Shown one piece after another: positions 12,801-26,033 of a DNA stretch of 64,000 nt (within the stretch, counting starts at the first letter, position 1; the number at the start of each line of letters is the position of its first letter). The stretch comes from Mangifera indica (taxonomy: Eukaryota > Streptophyta > Magnoliopsida > Sapindales > Anacardiaceae). A program made the position numbers and the translations under genes. The notes under the pieces are model-generated. The model was given only the letters and a program-made list of their open reading frames with translations, was not told where the DNA came from and ran no database searches. The stretch is taken from assembly GCF_011075055.1 (NCBI RefSeq), contig NW_025401102.1, forward strand, positions 372,001 through 436,000, in the 5' to 3' direction.

Positions 12801-15155
12801 GTATGCTGATCTCTAGATTGGAGTTGTATTTGTTAAAAGTCCTGATCCATACATTATGTATATAACTGTAGACACTTGTTCACTGCTTTTTAAATTCCTC
12901 AACAATCAATTTAAGCTTTTCTGGTTTCATATTATAAAAAAAAAAAGAAACTTCTATTCTTTGTTAGAAAGTTATTTTTTGTTACTATTTTGCTTTTGGC
13001 GATATTCTTATCTAAAGTCATCTTATGTAGGCACAATCCAATATTGTCCCACTGGAAATATATTCTATTGATTTCGATCCTAGTTGTCCATATCAATTGG
13101 CTTTCCACTTGGAAGATGGTTGGTATGTAAAACAGATGTGCTTTTTGGTTTTTTCATGCGAGTTAGATGTTATTGAAGTATACAATAATTTCTTCACGTG
13201 CTGTAATTTAGATAACATTATATTTTATTTAATCGCATGATAGAAGTATATTTACCTTCCTATGTCCAAAGTTGACTTCTATGTTTTATGCTTATGACTT
13301 TGGACTTGTTTGTATACACTATTTCATGTCTTTTCATTTTGTTGATTATGCTTTTGTAATTGATTGACAACAAATGCTTCAGGTTGTCTCAAAGATATTG
13401 AGAGATTTTTTATTTCTTTTTGTAGCACTTGCAAATGTTTATGTATGTGTATTTGCATGTGTGTGTGTGTTTTTGTGTACACATGTATGCGTGATTTATG
13501 AGATAACATTGGTTTTGCCAAATGGTTAACGTTAAATAGATCTACTTGTTTCCAAATTTTTCATGTGTGATGTAGGTCAGGTGTTCTGAATATTCATAAT
13601 TTTCAAGTTACCCATGTTCATTGCCCACCTCCAGCTTGGTTGTAAGTCATGTTTCATACATTTAGAATTACACCAATTTTAGCAGAAAGAATGGTAACTT
13701 GTTCGATAATTTTGTAATAGTTTTCTTTTGGTTTGCGAGTTATTAGGGATGATTTCAACAGTCCACCTGATCTAATGCAATCAAGGAAACCAGCGTGGCT
13801 ACCGACAAATTCCGTATGATTTTTCATCCATTTGTTTTACCTTTTAAGTCTAGTTTGTTTATTCATTATTAACCTAGTATCATGCTAGATACATGCTTGC
13901 ATGGGCTTATTCACGCAAGGCTGTCAAGCAGTGTTGTCAAGACATCACCTTAATGAATCCTTGGCACAATTCGTGCTGCGGAAAATGTATGATTAGCTTG
14001 TCAGGACATTAGGGCTTGGACTGTACTAAAGATTTCATATTATTTGGCTCCTAAATGGTGTATGTAGCATATCTTAGGAGAACATCTCTTTTTCCAATTT
14101 GAGTAGCATTGATTTGTACTGTAGTCAGAAATCCAGTTTAGTCAGGGCTGCCCTCACTGTTTTCAGACTCATGTTTTTTGTTCAAATATTAGTATTGCTC
14201 AGTATTTGAAACTATTTGCTCAACAGTTGTCATATTTTAATGTCTCTTTTGGTTTAAACACAAATTCAAGATTAATTCCCAACTGAGTTGGTTTTATCTG
14301 GAAATATTCTTGAGTTTGTACCATGTTTTTGATGCAGATCTATGTGGTTGCATCATCCTCTGACCAAGGCATTCATCTCTTAGATTTCTACCCAGAGTCA
14401 AGCTCCCCTAGCCATGTGGACTTCATGTAAGACACCCTGCAATATATATATATTTTTTATGTGATCATCGGGCTATCCACTGGTTGAATTGGATTGATGA
14501 CCTGAAGTAAAATGTTCTACATAGTAAGAAATTCCACAAAAAGGGAAGTTAGATGAGAATATTAGAAATATAAATATTTTCATGGGTGAAAAAAGAACTT
14601 ACAAGGTGGTACATATTTTGATTATGTTTTCCACATGATCCAGTGACTGTGGCCTTCTACTGTTACGACTTTGTGTATGCTTGTGTTATCTTGGAGTTTA
14701 TTTTATTTTATTTTATTTTTTAAATGTCCTCTTCTTCTAGTGACAATACAGAGAGCTTATCTGAGAGAAACAAGCACAAAAAGCAAAACAGGTTTATTCC
14801 ACTATCAGAAGGTGTTACTGCATGTGCCACTCATCCTCTCAATGGTACCATCATAGCAGGAACTAAGGTTTGTGGTTTTAGAGCATCTACTTCGTTATTA
14901 TTCGTTTATTTAACAATGGATATACTTTTTTCTATTACTGTTTTTTAATTTCTCTAACTGGAATTCATAGATTTTTTTTTCCACTTTTCAATTTTTTTTA
15001 ATTATAAATAAACCCAAATATATAATGGGTAGTTTAAATATGTTACGATAACTTGTAGGAATATATGATGAATTGGATTTTGGCTTCAGGTCTCATCTTT
15101 ACTGGTGGTGTCCCAGCAGCAGAAGTGCTATAATCATTCCGACACTGAGCAATGA
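6821..15155 (+). CDS. WD40-repeat protein, 18 exons, 482 aa
   Basis: Exons by splice sites and frame: 6821-6882, 6958-7054, 7144-7197, 7361-7419, 7530-7563, 7782-7872, 8199-8290, 10446-10520, 10871-10962, 11510-11639, 12166-12255, 12630-12695, 13031-13122, 13576-13641, 13747-13813, 14338-14426, 14741-14867, 15090-15155. All junctions are GT-AG and total 1,449 nt in one frame. The protein starts MESYLVPYKPP. WD-type blades are visible: GISAVDFDTKGVYLASVT ... LTVHDYEAL; LDSVRWN ... EVRIFDIG; GIAFSATDESRLLASDTHG ... LNIWDRR; and GGKNGNIYIWDLRGG. Weaker blades follow towards the C terminus, with a lysine-rich insert (ERNKHKKQNR). It is probably a propeller scaffold; no enzyme domain is seen. I recognise the fold but not a named orthologue. 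It converges tail to tail with the cyclin gene, 421 bp apart. Intron 7 holds a TRIM and a duplicated exon end. Confidence 0.9.
8251..8510 (+). repeat. 130-bp tandem duplication across the exon 7 splice donor
   Basis: Units 8251-8380 and 8381-8510 are about 94% identical. Each holds the last 40 bp of exon 7 (ending AATCAAGATGAG), the GTTTGG donor and the start of intron 7. The first copy keeps the frame; the second is a decoy donor within the intron. Confidence 0.9.
8940..9943 (+). mobile_element. TRIM-like retroelement in intron 7
   Basis: Two direct repeats of 307 and 319 bp (8940-9246 and 9625-9943) start TGATAKGATAGG and end CTAACA. Between them lie a tRNA-Met-like primer site (TGGTAATAGAGC, 9250-9261) just after the left repeat, and a purine tract (AAAGGGG, 9611-9617) just before the right one. 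The internal part is about 380 bp, A/G-rich, with no coding capacity. This is the layout of a terminal-repeat retrotransposon in miniature. I found no matching target duplication (ATTTT versus GTATC), so the ends may be off by some bases or degraded. Confidence 0.75.
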
Positions 15156-15576
15156 GGTAGACTAAACTATACGCAAGGGATAACCTTCTGGAGCCTGAGG
15201 AAACCGATAAGGTGACTAGAGCTTGCACCCATAAGGAGCACTGTAAAGTAAGACCGTAAATACATATCACTAATCTTTTAGAAGTCTGAGAACTGCTTAG
15301 TATAAACAATAACAATGACCTATTGCGCTGATGAAGTATTATGAGTTTGGTTTTGAAGGTCCGTGATGAAACTCATAATATTTGAACACAAAATTAGGCC
15401 AATCTTTATTCTTAAACTGTAAAAGCAAACAAGAAATTAAAGGGAAAGCAATCATTCTTGCATTCATTTGATATAAAGGTTTTACATACATTCCATCCAA
15501 TATCGGCTAGTCTGTCATTAGTGATTTACAAGGGAAGCACCCATCAACCTATGGTAGAAAGACCTTATATTACCCT

Positions 15577-18221
15577 TCATGAGGAGCTTGATAAAAGATC
15601 TTCCGCTGGAGCAAAATGAGCGATAAAGCCCTTTTCAGGACATAAGAATTTATTACAGACTGCTGTAAGCCCATGTTCTTTAGCCTCCACGTGCAACTTA
15701 GCCAAGAGCTTTGCACAATCCCTGTTTCATGAAAAATTACATCTTAAATTATATGCCATTTACACATGCCATAATAGCAATGACCATATACTCCGAAAAC
15801 AAAATATAACAAAGAAAAGAGTAACATTACTTAATTTTCTTTTCACAATATCCAGTATGATGCTTCAGAGTTTCGGTCCAATAAGGTCTCTTGTTAAGGG
15901 TACAACGTGCAGTATAAACAGCTGAAGCAGCGAACATTGATGGGCAGTAAGAAATTATAATGTGGTAAGAGGTGATACCGAGTTCAGCTAGGAAAAACAC
16001 CATATTCTCCATCTGCATTGCCAGACAAATCCATGCTGAATACATCAGAAATCGATTCTGAAAAATGTTGAAACCAAGATAAAAATGCTAGTTACCTCCT
16101 GATCAGGCAAAACAGAAGCTTTAAGATACCGCACAAGGAACACATATGGAGTAGGAACTGTTAAATACCAACCTAACTCCCCCAAAATTTCTTTTTCCAT
16201 GGCACACACCTCTTCTCCATCATAAACATAATCTGATATGCATACAAAATCGTTAACCTGCAAAGACATATGCTATAAATAAGAACACAAGAAGGAAAAT
16301 TTTAAACTAGCAGAAGTTGAGAGCACTCTACCAGTGGAGCCCAGATTTCTTCATACTTGCAAGCAATGAGCATTGAGCTAATGCCAACTAGCTGAAGTTT
16401 GTCCCTGCTCACAGTCTTCCTCGAAAGGTAGCGATCAAATATGTTTATGGTAAGGTACAGGGTTTCTGGTGTTAGTTCAAATCTGTCATGAACTTCTATC
16501 AGCCAGACTACTAGAACAGTTCTCATCCTTTCATTAATAGGCTGCGAGATCATGTAATCGTGCACTCGGCTCTCATCCTGAAACACAAGATATGTGTTAT
16601 CAGAGAGACACTGTATGGCTCTACTTAAGAAATAGGAAGTACAGGGAGAAATTACTTCTTTGTAGAACATGTAGATATCTTCAACATACTCAACTACTGC
16701 CAGGCCATCATCTGCATCTGCTGCATCAATGTCCACTATCACATCCTTCGGCTTGTTGGCAATTCCGCCAGCAGCCTAAACCAAACGAGATTTGAAAATC
16801 AACAAATTGAAGATCAATATTTTCTTGAAGCCCTGCAAAATCAACTCAAAGGATAATTGAACTTCCAAAATGACCTTGCTTCGAGCAGTAAGAATTGAAC
16901 TGAATGCCTTGACTCTATTCCTTAAGGTCTTTTCCCTTGATCTTTGTCTACCACAAGGTTCGGCAATCCCCTCTTCAGAAGGTCCGATTGAGGTCCAATT
17001 ATCAGGTAATTTCTTTTGCTTGTCTTCTGCTTTACCCTTTTCTTTCTCATCAGAGCTTATTACAATTAGATCATCACATTTTGGTTCTTCAGATAACTTC
17101 TTTTCAGTTCCTGCTGCCTTCTTCAGAGATTGGTCTTTTCTTCTTGCAGTCACCCCATCATCAACCACTACAAGCTGCAAATAACAGCATTGGCATTGTA
17201 ATCACTACAAATTTTCCATACACTAAAATGTTTAAAATGTTCTAGTTTTAGATTACTACCTTATTCTGCTCTGCTGCCACTTTCGCATTTGCTAAAAGCT
17301 GTGCACGAAAACCCCTGTAACCAAGCAAGAACTAGGTAGAAAGAAAAAATCTCTCATAGACACAAACAAAAAGAGAGGGATATAGACCTTGTAATTGGGC
17401 GAGAGATCTTTCCTTCAATATTTTGTAGAACCTCAAGATTTCCTATATCGCGAAGAACTTGTCGATTCTTTCCTTTTGCTGGATCATTCCTCACCTTACC
17501 TCCTAAAGGGAAAAGCCAAAAGATAAACTGATATCAAGAAACACAAAGAGAAAGAAAGCCTTCATGTAGATGCAGCAGTGCAATAGACCATTTTATTTCA
17601 CACCCAAATGGAAACGCTTGCTGTTCCAATCAATTTGATTCACAAGAAAAATTGAACAAGAATGCACCACTCATGGATCAATGTCAAGTAAATAATCAAC
17701 ACAATCGTTTTGAAAATAAATGAAAACCCAGAAATTATCAGGATATATGGATTTCAAATAAAATCTCACCAAAGTCATAACAAAGAAACAAACAAATATG
17801 ATCAAGATACGACCCAGTAGTAATTACCTGAAAATTACCCTAAGTCAGGAAAAAAAAAAAGTATAAATCAATCAATCAATCAAACTACTTAACTTGATCA
17901 AGAAAAACCCATAAACAATCATCCAGAAAAGACACCAGTATAAAGTCGCAAGAATTATACCCAATCATTAATATAATAACAGGTTAACGAGGAAAAGGCA
18001 AATCAAATTTTAAAAAAAAAAATCACATTGATAAAAAGGGAAGCAATGAAGTAACAATGAAGATAAAGAACAGAAACAAATTATACATATAAGGGTAGAA
18101 GTAGAAAAAAACCCAAAAAATAATTAATCAAAGAAACAGTCAATCAGTAAGTGAAAACGAAGGGAAATTAAGTTAAACCTCTGGGTTTCCTAGGAATCAC
18201 AACTTTTGCTTCCGCTTCCAT
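15577..18221 (-). CDS. CYCB1: B1-type mitotic cyclin, 9 exons, 455 aa
   Basis: Exons, 5' to 3' on the minus strand: 18179-18221, 17388-17502, 17260-17314, 16875-17174, 16656-16775, 16332-16577, 16096-16257, 15831-16012, 15577-15721. They total 1,368 nt in frame. The product should bind CDKs and drive G2/M. A destruction box RQVLRDIGN (residues 28-36) would allow APC/C degradation. A lysine-rich, low-complexity stretch (about 72-170) precedes the cyclin box N-lobe (about 200-335), with [31 protein letters not shown] and [10 protein letters not shown]. The C-lobe (about 336-440) has [18 protein letters not shown]. The length is typical of the family. Oddities: the Asp usual in MRxxLxDW is Val here, and the Glu usual after WAP is Leu. 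Three AACGG cores lie upstream. Confidence 0.95.
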
Positions 18222-18366
18222 TCCTTCAAAAACAAAAACCTGTAAGCCTTTTCTCTTTCTATTTTAATTTGCTCTATATCTAAATTTTCTTGTTTGTGCT
18301 AGAACTTTTTAATGCTGTGCTTCTGAATGTGTGGAGCTGACGAAACGCCTTCCAATTAAGCGCTTC

Positions 18367-18440
18367 AGAGGCTAACGGTAAAAAAATTCAATTTCGAATT
18401 TCGACCGTTTGATGATAAGTCTTGCTCTGAATCAAACGGC
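18367..18440. promoter_or_regulatory. Three MSA-like AACGG cores upstream of the cyclin
   Basis: GCTAACGGTA and TCAAACGGCA on the plus strand and CATCAAACGGTC on the minus strand fall within about 150-220 bp upstream of the cyclin start. Each carries the AACGG core of the mitosis-specific activator bound by three-repeat MYB factors in plant G2/M genes. The family rule is known; binding here is inferred. Confidence 0.65.
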
Positions 18441-18479
18441 ACAAGCGGACGTTTGCATCCTTACTTTGGGCTGGGAAAG

Positions 18480-19400
18480 ATTGGGTTTAGCTGGCCCAAT
18501 TAACCCACTCAATCCTCTTTAACAGTATAATATGAAACCCATAACTCAAACTGATCCACTAATTATCTACCCATCTCTTACCCATCTTCTGATCCTTGTC
18601 ACCAAACCCCATTCAGGATGGCAACAAGAAAAGGGTATCAATCCACATTTTCGATTATATAAAAAATATCAATCCTTATATATTAATTATTTTAATATAT
18701 ATAATAAAAATATAAATAATCTAAAATTATAAAAATATATTAATACTTTAAATAATAAATATTAAAACAATCTCATTTTTCATTATAAAAATATTTTCCA
18801 TCTCATCCCTTCTTTTTCTATTCTTATCAAAAGATTTTCTTTTCGAATAAAGTTAAAGAAAATAAACAACCTTTAATTCAAACTAAAATTATCATCTCTA
18901 ACCCTATCATAGCTTTGACAACGACTCCAGCTAAAGAGATTGCTCCTCCTACTCTTCTAGAGACGCCGACATCAAATCCTTACAGGTATGTCCAACAGTT
19001 TACCATCAACTTCAATTTTAGCGGCGAAATCGCCTCTATCGCCTGTGCTAGTAATTGCTCAGGAAGCTAGCCTTGTAACCCTATCGATTGAATGCGTCTT
19101 CCCCTTATCTTTATCACCATTGAAAAGAAGTTTTAGATTGTAAATTAAAGATTTATTAGATTCAGTTAATGTGGATAGGTTTCGAGCAGATTAATTAGAT
19201 TTTTTGGTATGAAAATCAAAATTTAACATATTTACTAAACCTCAAAGAAAGTTTTGGGTTAACAATCATATAAATAAAATTTTTTTAATTTTTAAATAAA
19301 GATAAACATGAGAAGTTAGGAACAACAATCCAGAGAATTGAAGTAAATTAAAATCAAACCCTAAATTTCTGATAACCTACACTAAATTTCTTCTTCACAA
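18480..19400. other. Intergenic, AT-rich, no gene seen
   Basis: The stretch lies between the divergently read cyclin promoter and the 3' end of H3.1 copy 2. Short open frames (for example 18532-18732) are AT-driven and have no recognisable product. Confidence 0.5.
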
Positions 19401-19892
<492 letters not shown>

Positions 19893-19962
19893 TTATTTAT
19901 CGGAGAGGAGAAATTTGGAGGTGGGAAATTTGAAAATTTTGGTGTGTTTTGGAGAGTTTGGG

Positions 19963-20002
19963 ATGAGTAAATCTAGACCGTAAATTTTAGGATAATCGAC
20001 GG
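19963..20002 (-). promoter_or_regulatory. Shared H3 promoter module, copy 2
   Basis: On the minus strand CCGTCGAT (19995-20002) is followed by AATTTACGGTCTA and TTTACTCAT (ending near 19963), about 150-190 bp upstream of the ATG. Order and spacing match copies 1 and 3. Confidence 0.55.
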
Positions 20003-20830
20003 TAAATAAAGCTTAGCGAATGCTGATTTGGCGATCCTAGTGAAAAAAATTTGACCAATAGAAAAGTTTTATCGAAGGACTGATCCATGTGCACCGTTGT
20101 AGGGGAATGAACACTGAAAGCGTTACAGTATGAAGCCCCCTAATAATTTGATAATTTCTTTGAGTCCCCTAAGCTTTCTCTTACTATCGTCCTGTATGAC
20201 TAGAAAGATATATAAAAATATACTCCCATTAGATATGGCAAATGAGTTGGTCCAGCAGCCCGAAGAATGAGAAAATGGTTCGACCCGAAAGGGCACAGCA
20301 TGGTATTGTAGCAAGTTGGGCCAGGCTCATAGGTCTTCAAGGTCAGGCTTGGCTATTAGGCCTTGGGTCGACAGGTTTGTGACTGTTTGTATAATTATTT
20401 AAAAAATTAATTAATTAATATTTATAATATAAAAAAAAATTTAATTAGCAGACTCAACCCTATATACATAAGGCAGAGTCATGGGCCTTATATGCTTTTT
20501 AGGCCCATCCAACCTTAGACTCAATGGGTCGTATTGGAGTCGGTCTGACCTGATTCAATCCTATTCACTAACACCTCTAACTCCTATAATGGGAAGATAC
20601 ATGAATTCAAAGAATTAAAAAATTACACATAATTATACTATGTGATAATTCGATAAATGCCTTGAAAATATGTTTAAGAGGATTTTTCACTTTTTAAATT
20701 TTATTTTAAACATTAATTTTAACATATAAATTATATTTTTATCACTTTAATATTATTTATACTCTTAATAATATAAATAAATTACATTTTCACTCTAACT
20801 ATTTGGTACTTTCTTTTTCCTCCCCATCTT
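20003..20830. other. Intergenic, degraded repeat-like DNA
   Basis: The part near 20220-20580 is richer in GC, with words such as TTAGGCCTTGGGTCGACAGG and AGGCCCATCCAACC that look like an old dispersed repeat. No gene or element ends were found. Confidence 0.35.
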
Positions 20831-22700
20831 TTGTTTTCATTGTCGCCACCTTTTTGTTTGTCCTTTAGATCTCAAAGTCATTGCCAAATCTTGCACTTCT
20901 CCACGTACTCTTGTTTCCATTTGATTTTTTCTAGTCTTAGGAAGGTCGCTAGTTGATGTCTTCGAACCAATGAGCTTAAAAGCAACCATTGAGCTCCTCT
21001 TTTGAAAATGTCTTTTGAACATCTTGTGGAATTAGGCAGTCCTACTTAAGACAGTTTTGCATTAAAGTGCTTTAAATATATCTTCAAAGTCTCACATTTT
21101 TCTTGTTGTATGTTCTCAAGATGGTTGATGGCTTCGATGTAGCACTAAGTTACTTAAGATTGATGCAAGAACTAAATGGTCAGTTGTTTCCATGTGGTGA
21201 TGTAGAAATTGAAGGCATCTAAATAATCTCAAAGATCATTAGTTCCATCAAATGAATTGATGGATGGTGCCTTAAATTTGTTAGGAAAAGGATCATAATG
21301 CCCTAGAAGGGAGAGTGGAGATTTTCTTACTTTGATTTATGGCTCATCGTTTATAACAACCATGACTTTTAGAACTTGCTTCAGATCAAGCAATGGGATG
21401 TCCATTGGATGCAGATTGGGAACTACCTTCTCATGGCAAGCCCATAAGGTGTTGAGGTGCACCCACATATTTGGTTTCTAGGCTTGTTTATTGAGGTGAG
21501 CTAGCTTGTTAAAAACAAATTTTGACCCATCTTATCATACGGTCAATTGAGATGATCCCTCAAAGAGTGAGTTTCCTTTTACACTTTCAAGGTCAACATC
21601 CCTATGATAAGACTTACAATTGATTTCGTCATGGTGTAAGTTTGTACCTCACTTGTCAATGTCATCTCAATATAAATTATTTTGAACATGTTAATGGTTA
21701 TTACCACTTGAATGTATGACATGCTTTAGACATTGAAGATTATCCTCATCATGATGTGAGTTAGAAGTTGCACATCGTAGGTCAGCACCGTTATCAATTA
21801 TGTGAGCTCAAGTCTACATTATGTGCATCATTGTTTTAACGAGTATGATAAATCAGACACATAAGTTATGTCCTACATGTCAGATAGGTTATATTGGAGG
21901 CTACTTGTCATCTTTCCTTAAAGGGGTTTAGAGAATTTATTTGCAAGGCGTGAGACCTCACTTAAGTTGCTTATAAGGGGATTGGCGCCCTGTAGATACT
22001 TTTGAGATAACATTCTTATGTCATTAGATGAACACTTAGATTGTGCTTATCACATTAGCTATTCGAGACACCACCCAAAGGGGGGGGGGGGGGGGGGTGG
22101 GGAGGGAATGATGACATGTCCCTAGTCTTAGCATCAAGTTGACATTCAATGAGTGATAGAGGCAATAAAATATGATTGGGATTGTCTTCACTAGTGCGAT
22201 TAACACTAGTCATGAATCTAATGACACTCATTTCGTGAGATGACATTAAAGTAGAAACTCATGTATATTAAAGATTATACTATTGGAAAACATAAGAGCT
22301 TATATTTGGGGTCTTTTTTCTAGCATCAAATTGTTGATGTTAAAATATGCACCAATAAGTACATTAAATTGAGAAGACTCAAGTGTGAGAATATGAATAG
22401 ATGCAATAACATAAATAGAAGACAAATAATTTTTACTTGGTTTGATCAGAATGATTAATAGTCTACATCTGATGTGTTGTTATTAATTCAATGAAATGCA
22501 ATTGCAATATTAGTAGAAAGAAATAAATTGTAACAACGGACTATTAAGTGTCCATAGTTTTTTTTTTTTCATCCTCTTTCCCTTCTCGCAACTTTGTATT
22601 TATACTAGTGAAAGATAGTGTTACATAATTTTAAAGACAATGTAGTAATTAATGGCATAATAAATATGTTGTGATAGTTATGATATAGTAAGAATAACTA
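20831..22700 (-). mobile_element. Decayed Ty3/gypsy element with gag remains
   Basis: Minus-strand translation between about 21,300 and 20,850 gives gag-like pieces in shifting frames: FKAPSINSFDGTND, then a stretch containing QEKCETLKxYLKHFNAKL. This follows the Retrotrans_gag pattern (an xFDGTxDP-like start, then Q...E(S/T)L..Y..(R/H)FN). Upstream on the same strand, as a 5' LTR would require, is a TATA-like TATAAATA near 22597-22604. Stops and indels are frequent; no protease or reverse transcriptase remains. LTR limits and target duplication were not identified. Confidence 0.5.
22080..22097. repeat. Run of 18 G
   Basis: Uninterrupted G18 followed by T and GGGGAGGG, exceptional in this AT-rich window. 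It lies inside the gypsy relic and may reflect slippage or an assembly or sequencing artefact. Confidence 0.9.
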
Positions 22701-23939
22701 CAATTCAATTCGAATTTAAGGTTTTTAATCTGTCTCTATCCTAACAAAAAGAGAATTTCCCAATAAAAATAAGAAAAGAAACAAAAAAAATCTTTACAAT
22801 TGAGGACAGGAATACATATATTTCCTTCCTATCCTATCCTTATCCCTATTGCTATCTGCTCTTCTTTATATTTATATATTTAATTAAAATATTAAAATAT
22901 TATTTTTGTTGCAAATGTTATTAGGACATTTAAAATATTATATTAGTACAAAGAATGAATTTGTTTAATTAATCTTATTATTTAATATATTTATATTACG
23001 TTTAAAAAGTACAAAGAATGAATTTTTTTTTTATAGATATAGAAAGAATTTTTTTTTTAAACAAATAAAAAAAGAGAAATTTTTTCTCTATAAATGTAAA
23101 ACAGAAAAAACTTGTCATTCCTGTAACAAAGATAAAAGTCAGTATCTTTTACAAGACAGGAACAAAAAATTAGAATATTTGCCCTGCCTCTTCCCATTAC
23201 CATGCCGATTATTAATTTTAAGAAAGATGATGCATTTACAATGAGATGGTTGTTATTGTGATCATGACATAAATAGTCCCGTTTCCTGTTTCAAGACTTT
23301 CAGAAAAGAAGATACCTTTCTTAAGACTCGAGTCTACGAATTGCAAGGTGGACCTATAGTTGCTGCCAAAAATCATATCAGCAAGTTGACACCATAACAT
23401 CAATACATGATGCTTTTCAGAGTCTTACTCTAAACTTATATTCAAATTTCGTGTTTTCTTATCCAGAAGTAAAAGCTTTGTTGATGGATGATGTAGATTT
23501 GATTATCTGGGAACTACTAGAATTGTGAATGGTTCTGTTCCCTCTCTAACAACCGATTGGTATTGTTAATTTCCGGACCAATTTTGCAGAATAGGCAATG
23601 TCTTGATTATCATTCATTTTTCATATTTTCAATAAAAATTTGAGTTTTTGGTGGTTAGAAAAACTAGAGCACTCGGATGGCATCGAATCGTGTTCCACAC
23701 ATGATGGATTCATATTTGGATTAAGATTGCTCATAGTAATATGATTGCTGCAGGCATAAGGAAGAAAAGCAGAAGCAAAATTCAATTATTAACATATATT
23801 AATCCAAACATTTTAATTAAATCCGAAGCTTGTTTAACTTAAAGGCTCAACAAATTTGATGAAAAGATTCATATTTTTTGATTAAATTTCAAAAGATTTA
23901 CATATCCAGATCTAAATTGGAAACAGATTCAACACCTAT
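22701..23939. other. Intergenic, no gene seen
   Basis: AT-rich with T and A homopolymers. The last ~100 bp are probably the 3' untranslated region of H3.1 copy 3. I see no element ends or coding remains. Confidence 0.45.
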
Positions 23940-24446
<507 letters not shown>

Positions 24447-24504
24447 TTATAGGAAAAAACAATTAGGAGGGAAGTTTGAAATTTCGAGCGTGTATCCAAG
24501 TTTT

Positions 24505-24547
24505 AAATGAGTGAAATTTAAGCCATAGATTTGTGCCTGATCGACGG
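24505..24547 (-). promoter_or_regulatory. Shared H3 promoter module, copy 3
   Basis: On the minus strand CCGTCGAT (24540-24547) is followed by AAATCTATGGCTTA and TTTCACTCATTTAAAA, about 155-195 bp upstream of the ATG. It is slightly more diverged than copies 1 and 2, but in the same order. Confidence 0.5.
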
Positions 24548-24986
24548 TGTATAATAATTGAATCTGAGTGAACTGACTATCCACGTGAAAAATGAAAATA
24601 TCTGGAGCGTAGATTATTATGTACACTGACGGTCAAGATTGTTTAAAACAAGGTTAAGAGGATAGCAATCCGTGTGATATTTCAAAGAACCAATGAAAAT
24701 TTACCTTTGAAGCGAGAAATTGAAAATCCTTTTCCGGGAAGGACGAGCTTTGGACCGTCGATTAGTGGAGTAATCAACGATAGCAATTATAAGATGTTTT
24801 TCCAATCAACGGCTGATTCACAAGTTAAAAATGTTAATAATTTGGTATCAAATAAACAGTCCTGAAATTTTGATTAAGCAAATAATGAATTTATCAATAA
24901 ATAAATTATAACCTTTAAAAGTTTATTATTTTATAGATGTTTCATTGCATTTCAGTTGATGAAATCTTATGTTGGATTGTAATAGC

Positions 24987-25412
24987 TAGGGTTGGATTCC
25001 AAATAAACTTATTAAAATTTAAAACGAGTTTTGCACAAATAAGTCTAACTATAAATATGAGGTAAACAAATATGAATCCAAATGTGACTTGAGAAATAGT
25101 AAAGAACTCAAACTCGACTAGAGGTTATGTTTGGTTTACGAGCCGAGCACAACTCACATCATTAAAAAAAATTAAAATGAATGACATTGTTTAGAAGAGC
25201 TAAACCAAATATCTCTTGCGAACTCAAGTCAAATCTAGTCCATTCACACAAACATGTGCTAGGTGCAAGGCGATCATGAAACTCTTAAATTGCAAAACAA
25301 GCAAAATACAAACAAGTTTTTCTCCATACTCAATGAGCCCGAACCGAAAATGAGTCAAACCTATATGAAAATGAGCTTCTCTGAATTCGGATTTGGTTTG
25401 AATCCAACCCTA
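24987..25412. mobile_element. hAT-like MITE, 426 bp
   Basis: Ends are TAGGGTTGGATTC and GAATCCAACCCTA, a perfect 13-bp inverted repeat. Flanks GTAATAGC (24979-24986) and ATAATAGC (25413-25420) match at 7 of 8 positions, fitting the 8-bp duplication of hAT elements. There is no coding capacity. Confidence 0.75.
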
Positions 25413-25700
25413 ATAATAGCACTCAATATCTGATTTTGTAGTGATTCCATGTACACAAATTTTGTGGGGATTTTTCCCTTTATTACATGATTACATAATT
25501 CTATATATATTATTCTAAAATTTACATTTAAGATAAGATAATATGAATGAATGATTGACTGATTGGCTTAATACAAAAGTAATGCCTACTGATACATTTA
25601 TACAACTAAACAGAGAACCAGGATCAAACAGAGAACTGCAAAATCATGGAATCTGAAAGAGGCTTCCCCAGCTGTATGTTTCTCAAATATAAAGTCTTGC

Positions 25701-26033
25701 CTATAACTTAACTTCAGGTGAAACCGGCTGAATTTGATTGTCGTTAGGTTGGCGTGCCAGTTGAACTTCAGGAGGCAATGCAATTGTAGATGGGGAAGTA
25801 ACTCTTAACCTGAAACGGCTCGCTAATGAAGAAACTAAAGATTGGTCCCATAAGAAGACATGAATGAGTACAGAGACTTTGGCATGCCAGTGCAATGACA
25901 GCTTCTGGCTAAGGGAAACAGTGTCATAACATCTAATTGCTCCTTCCGAAGAAACCGTCCAGCGAAGAAGCTTCCAAATGGTTGCTGCTTTGTACAGAAC
26001 GGTGACCTCAGGGTGCATCTTCATCATCATCAA
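25701..26033 (-). CDS. Doubtful 110-codon open frame
   Basis: An open frame beginning MMMMKMHPEV and ending SPEVKL, with no domain that I recognise. Its base composition is less AT-biased than the surroundings, and the terminal proline-containing part is mildly charged. It could be the last exon of an unrecognised gene, a degraded gene or chance. No TATA box, splice context or neighbouring exon supports it strongly. Confidence 0.2.
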   Translation of the reverse strand: MMMMKMHPEVTVLYKAATIWKLLRWTVSSEGAIRCYDTVSLSQKLSLHWHAKVSVLIHVFLWDQSLVSSLASRFRLRVTSPSTIALPPEVQLARQPNDNQIQPVSPEVKL

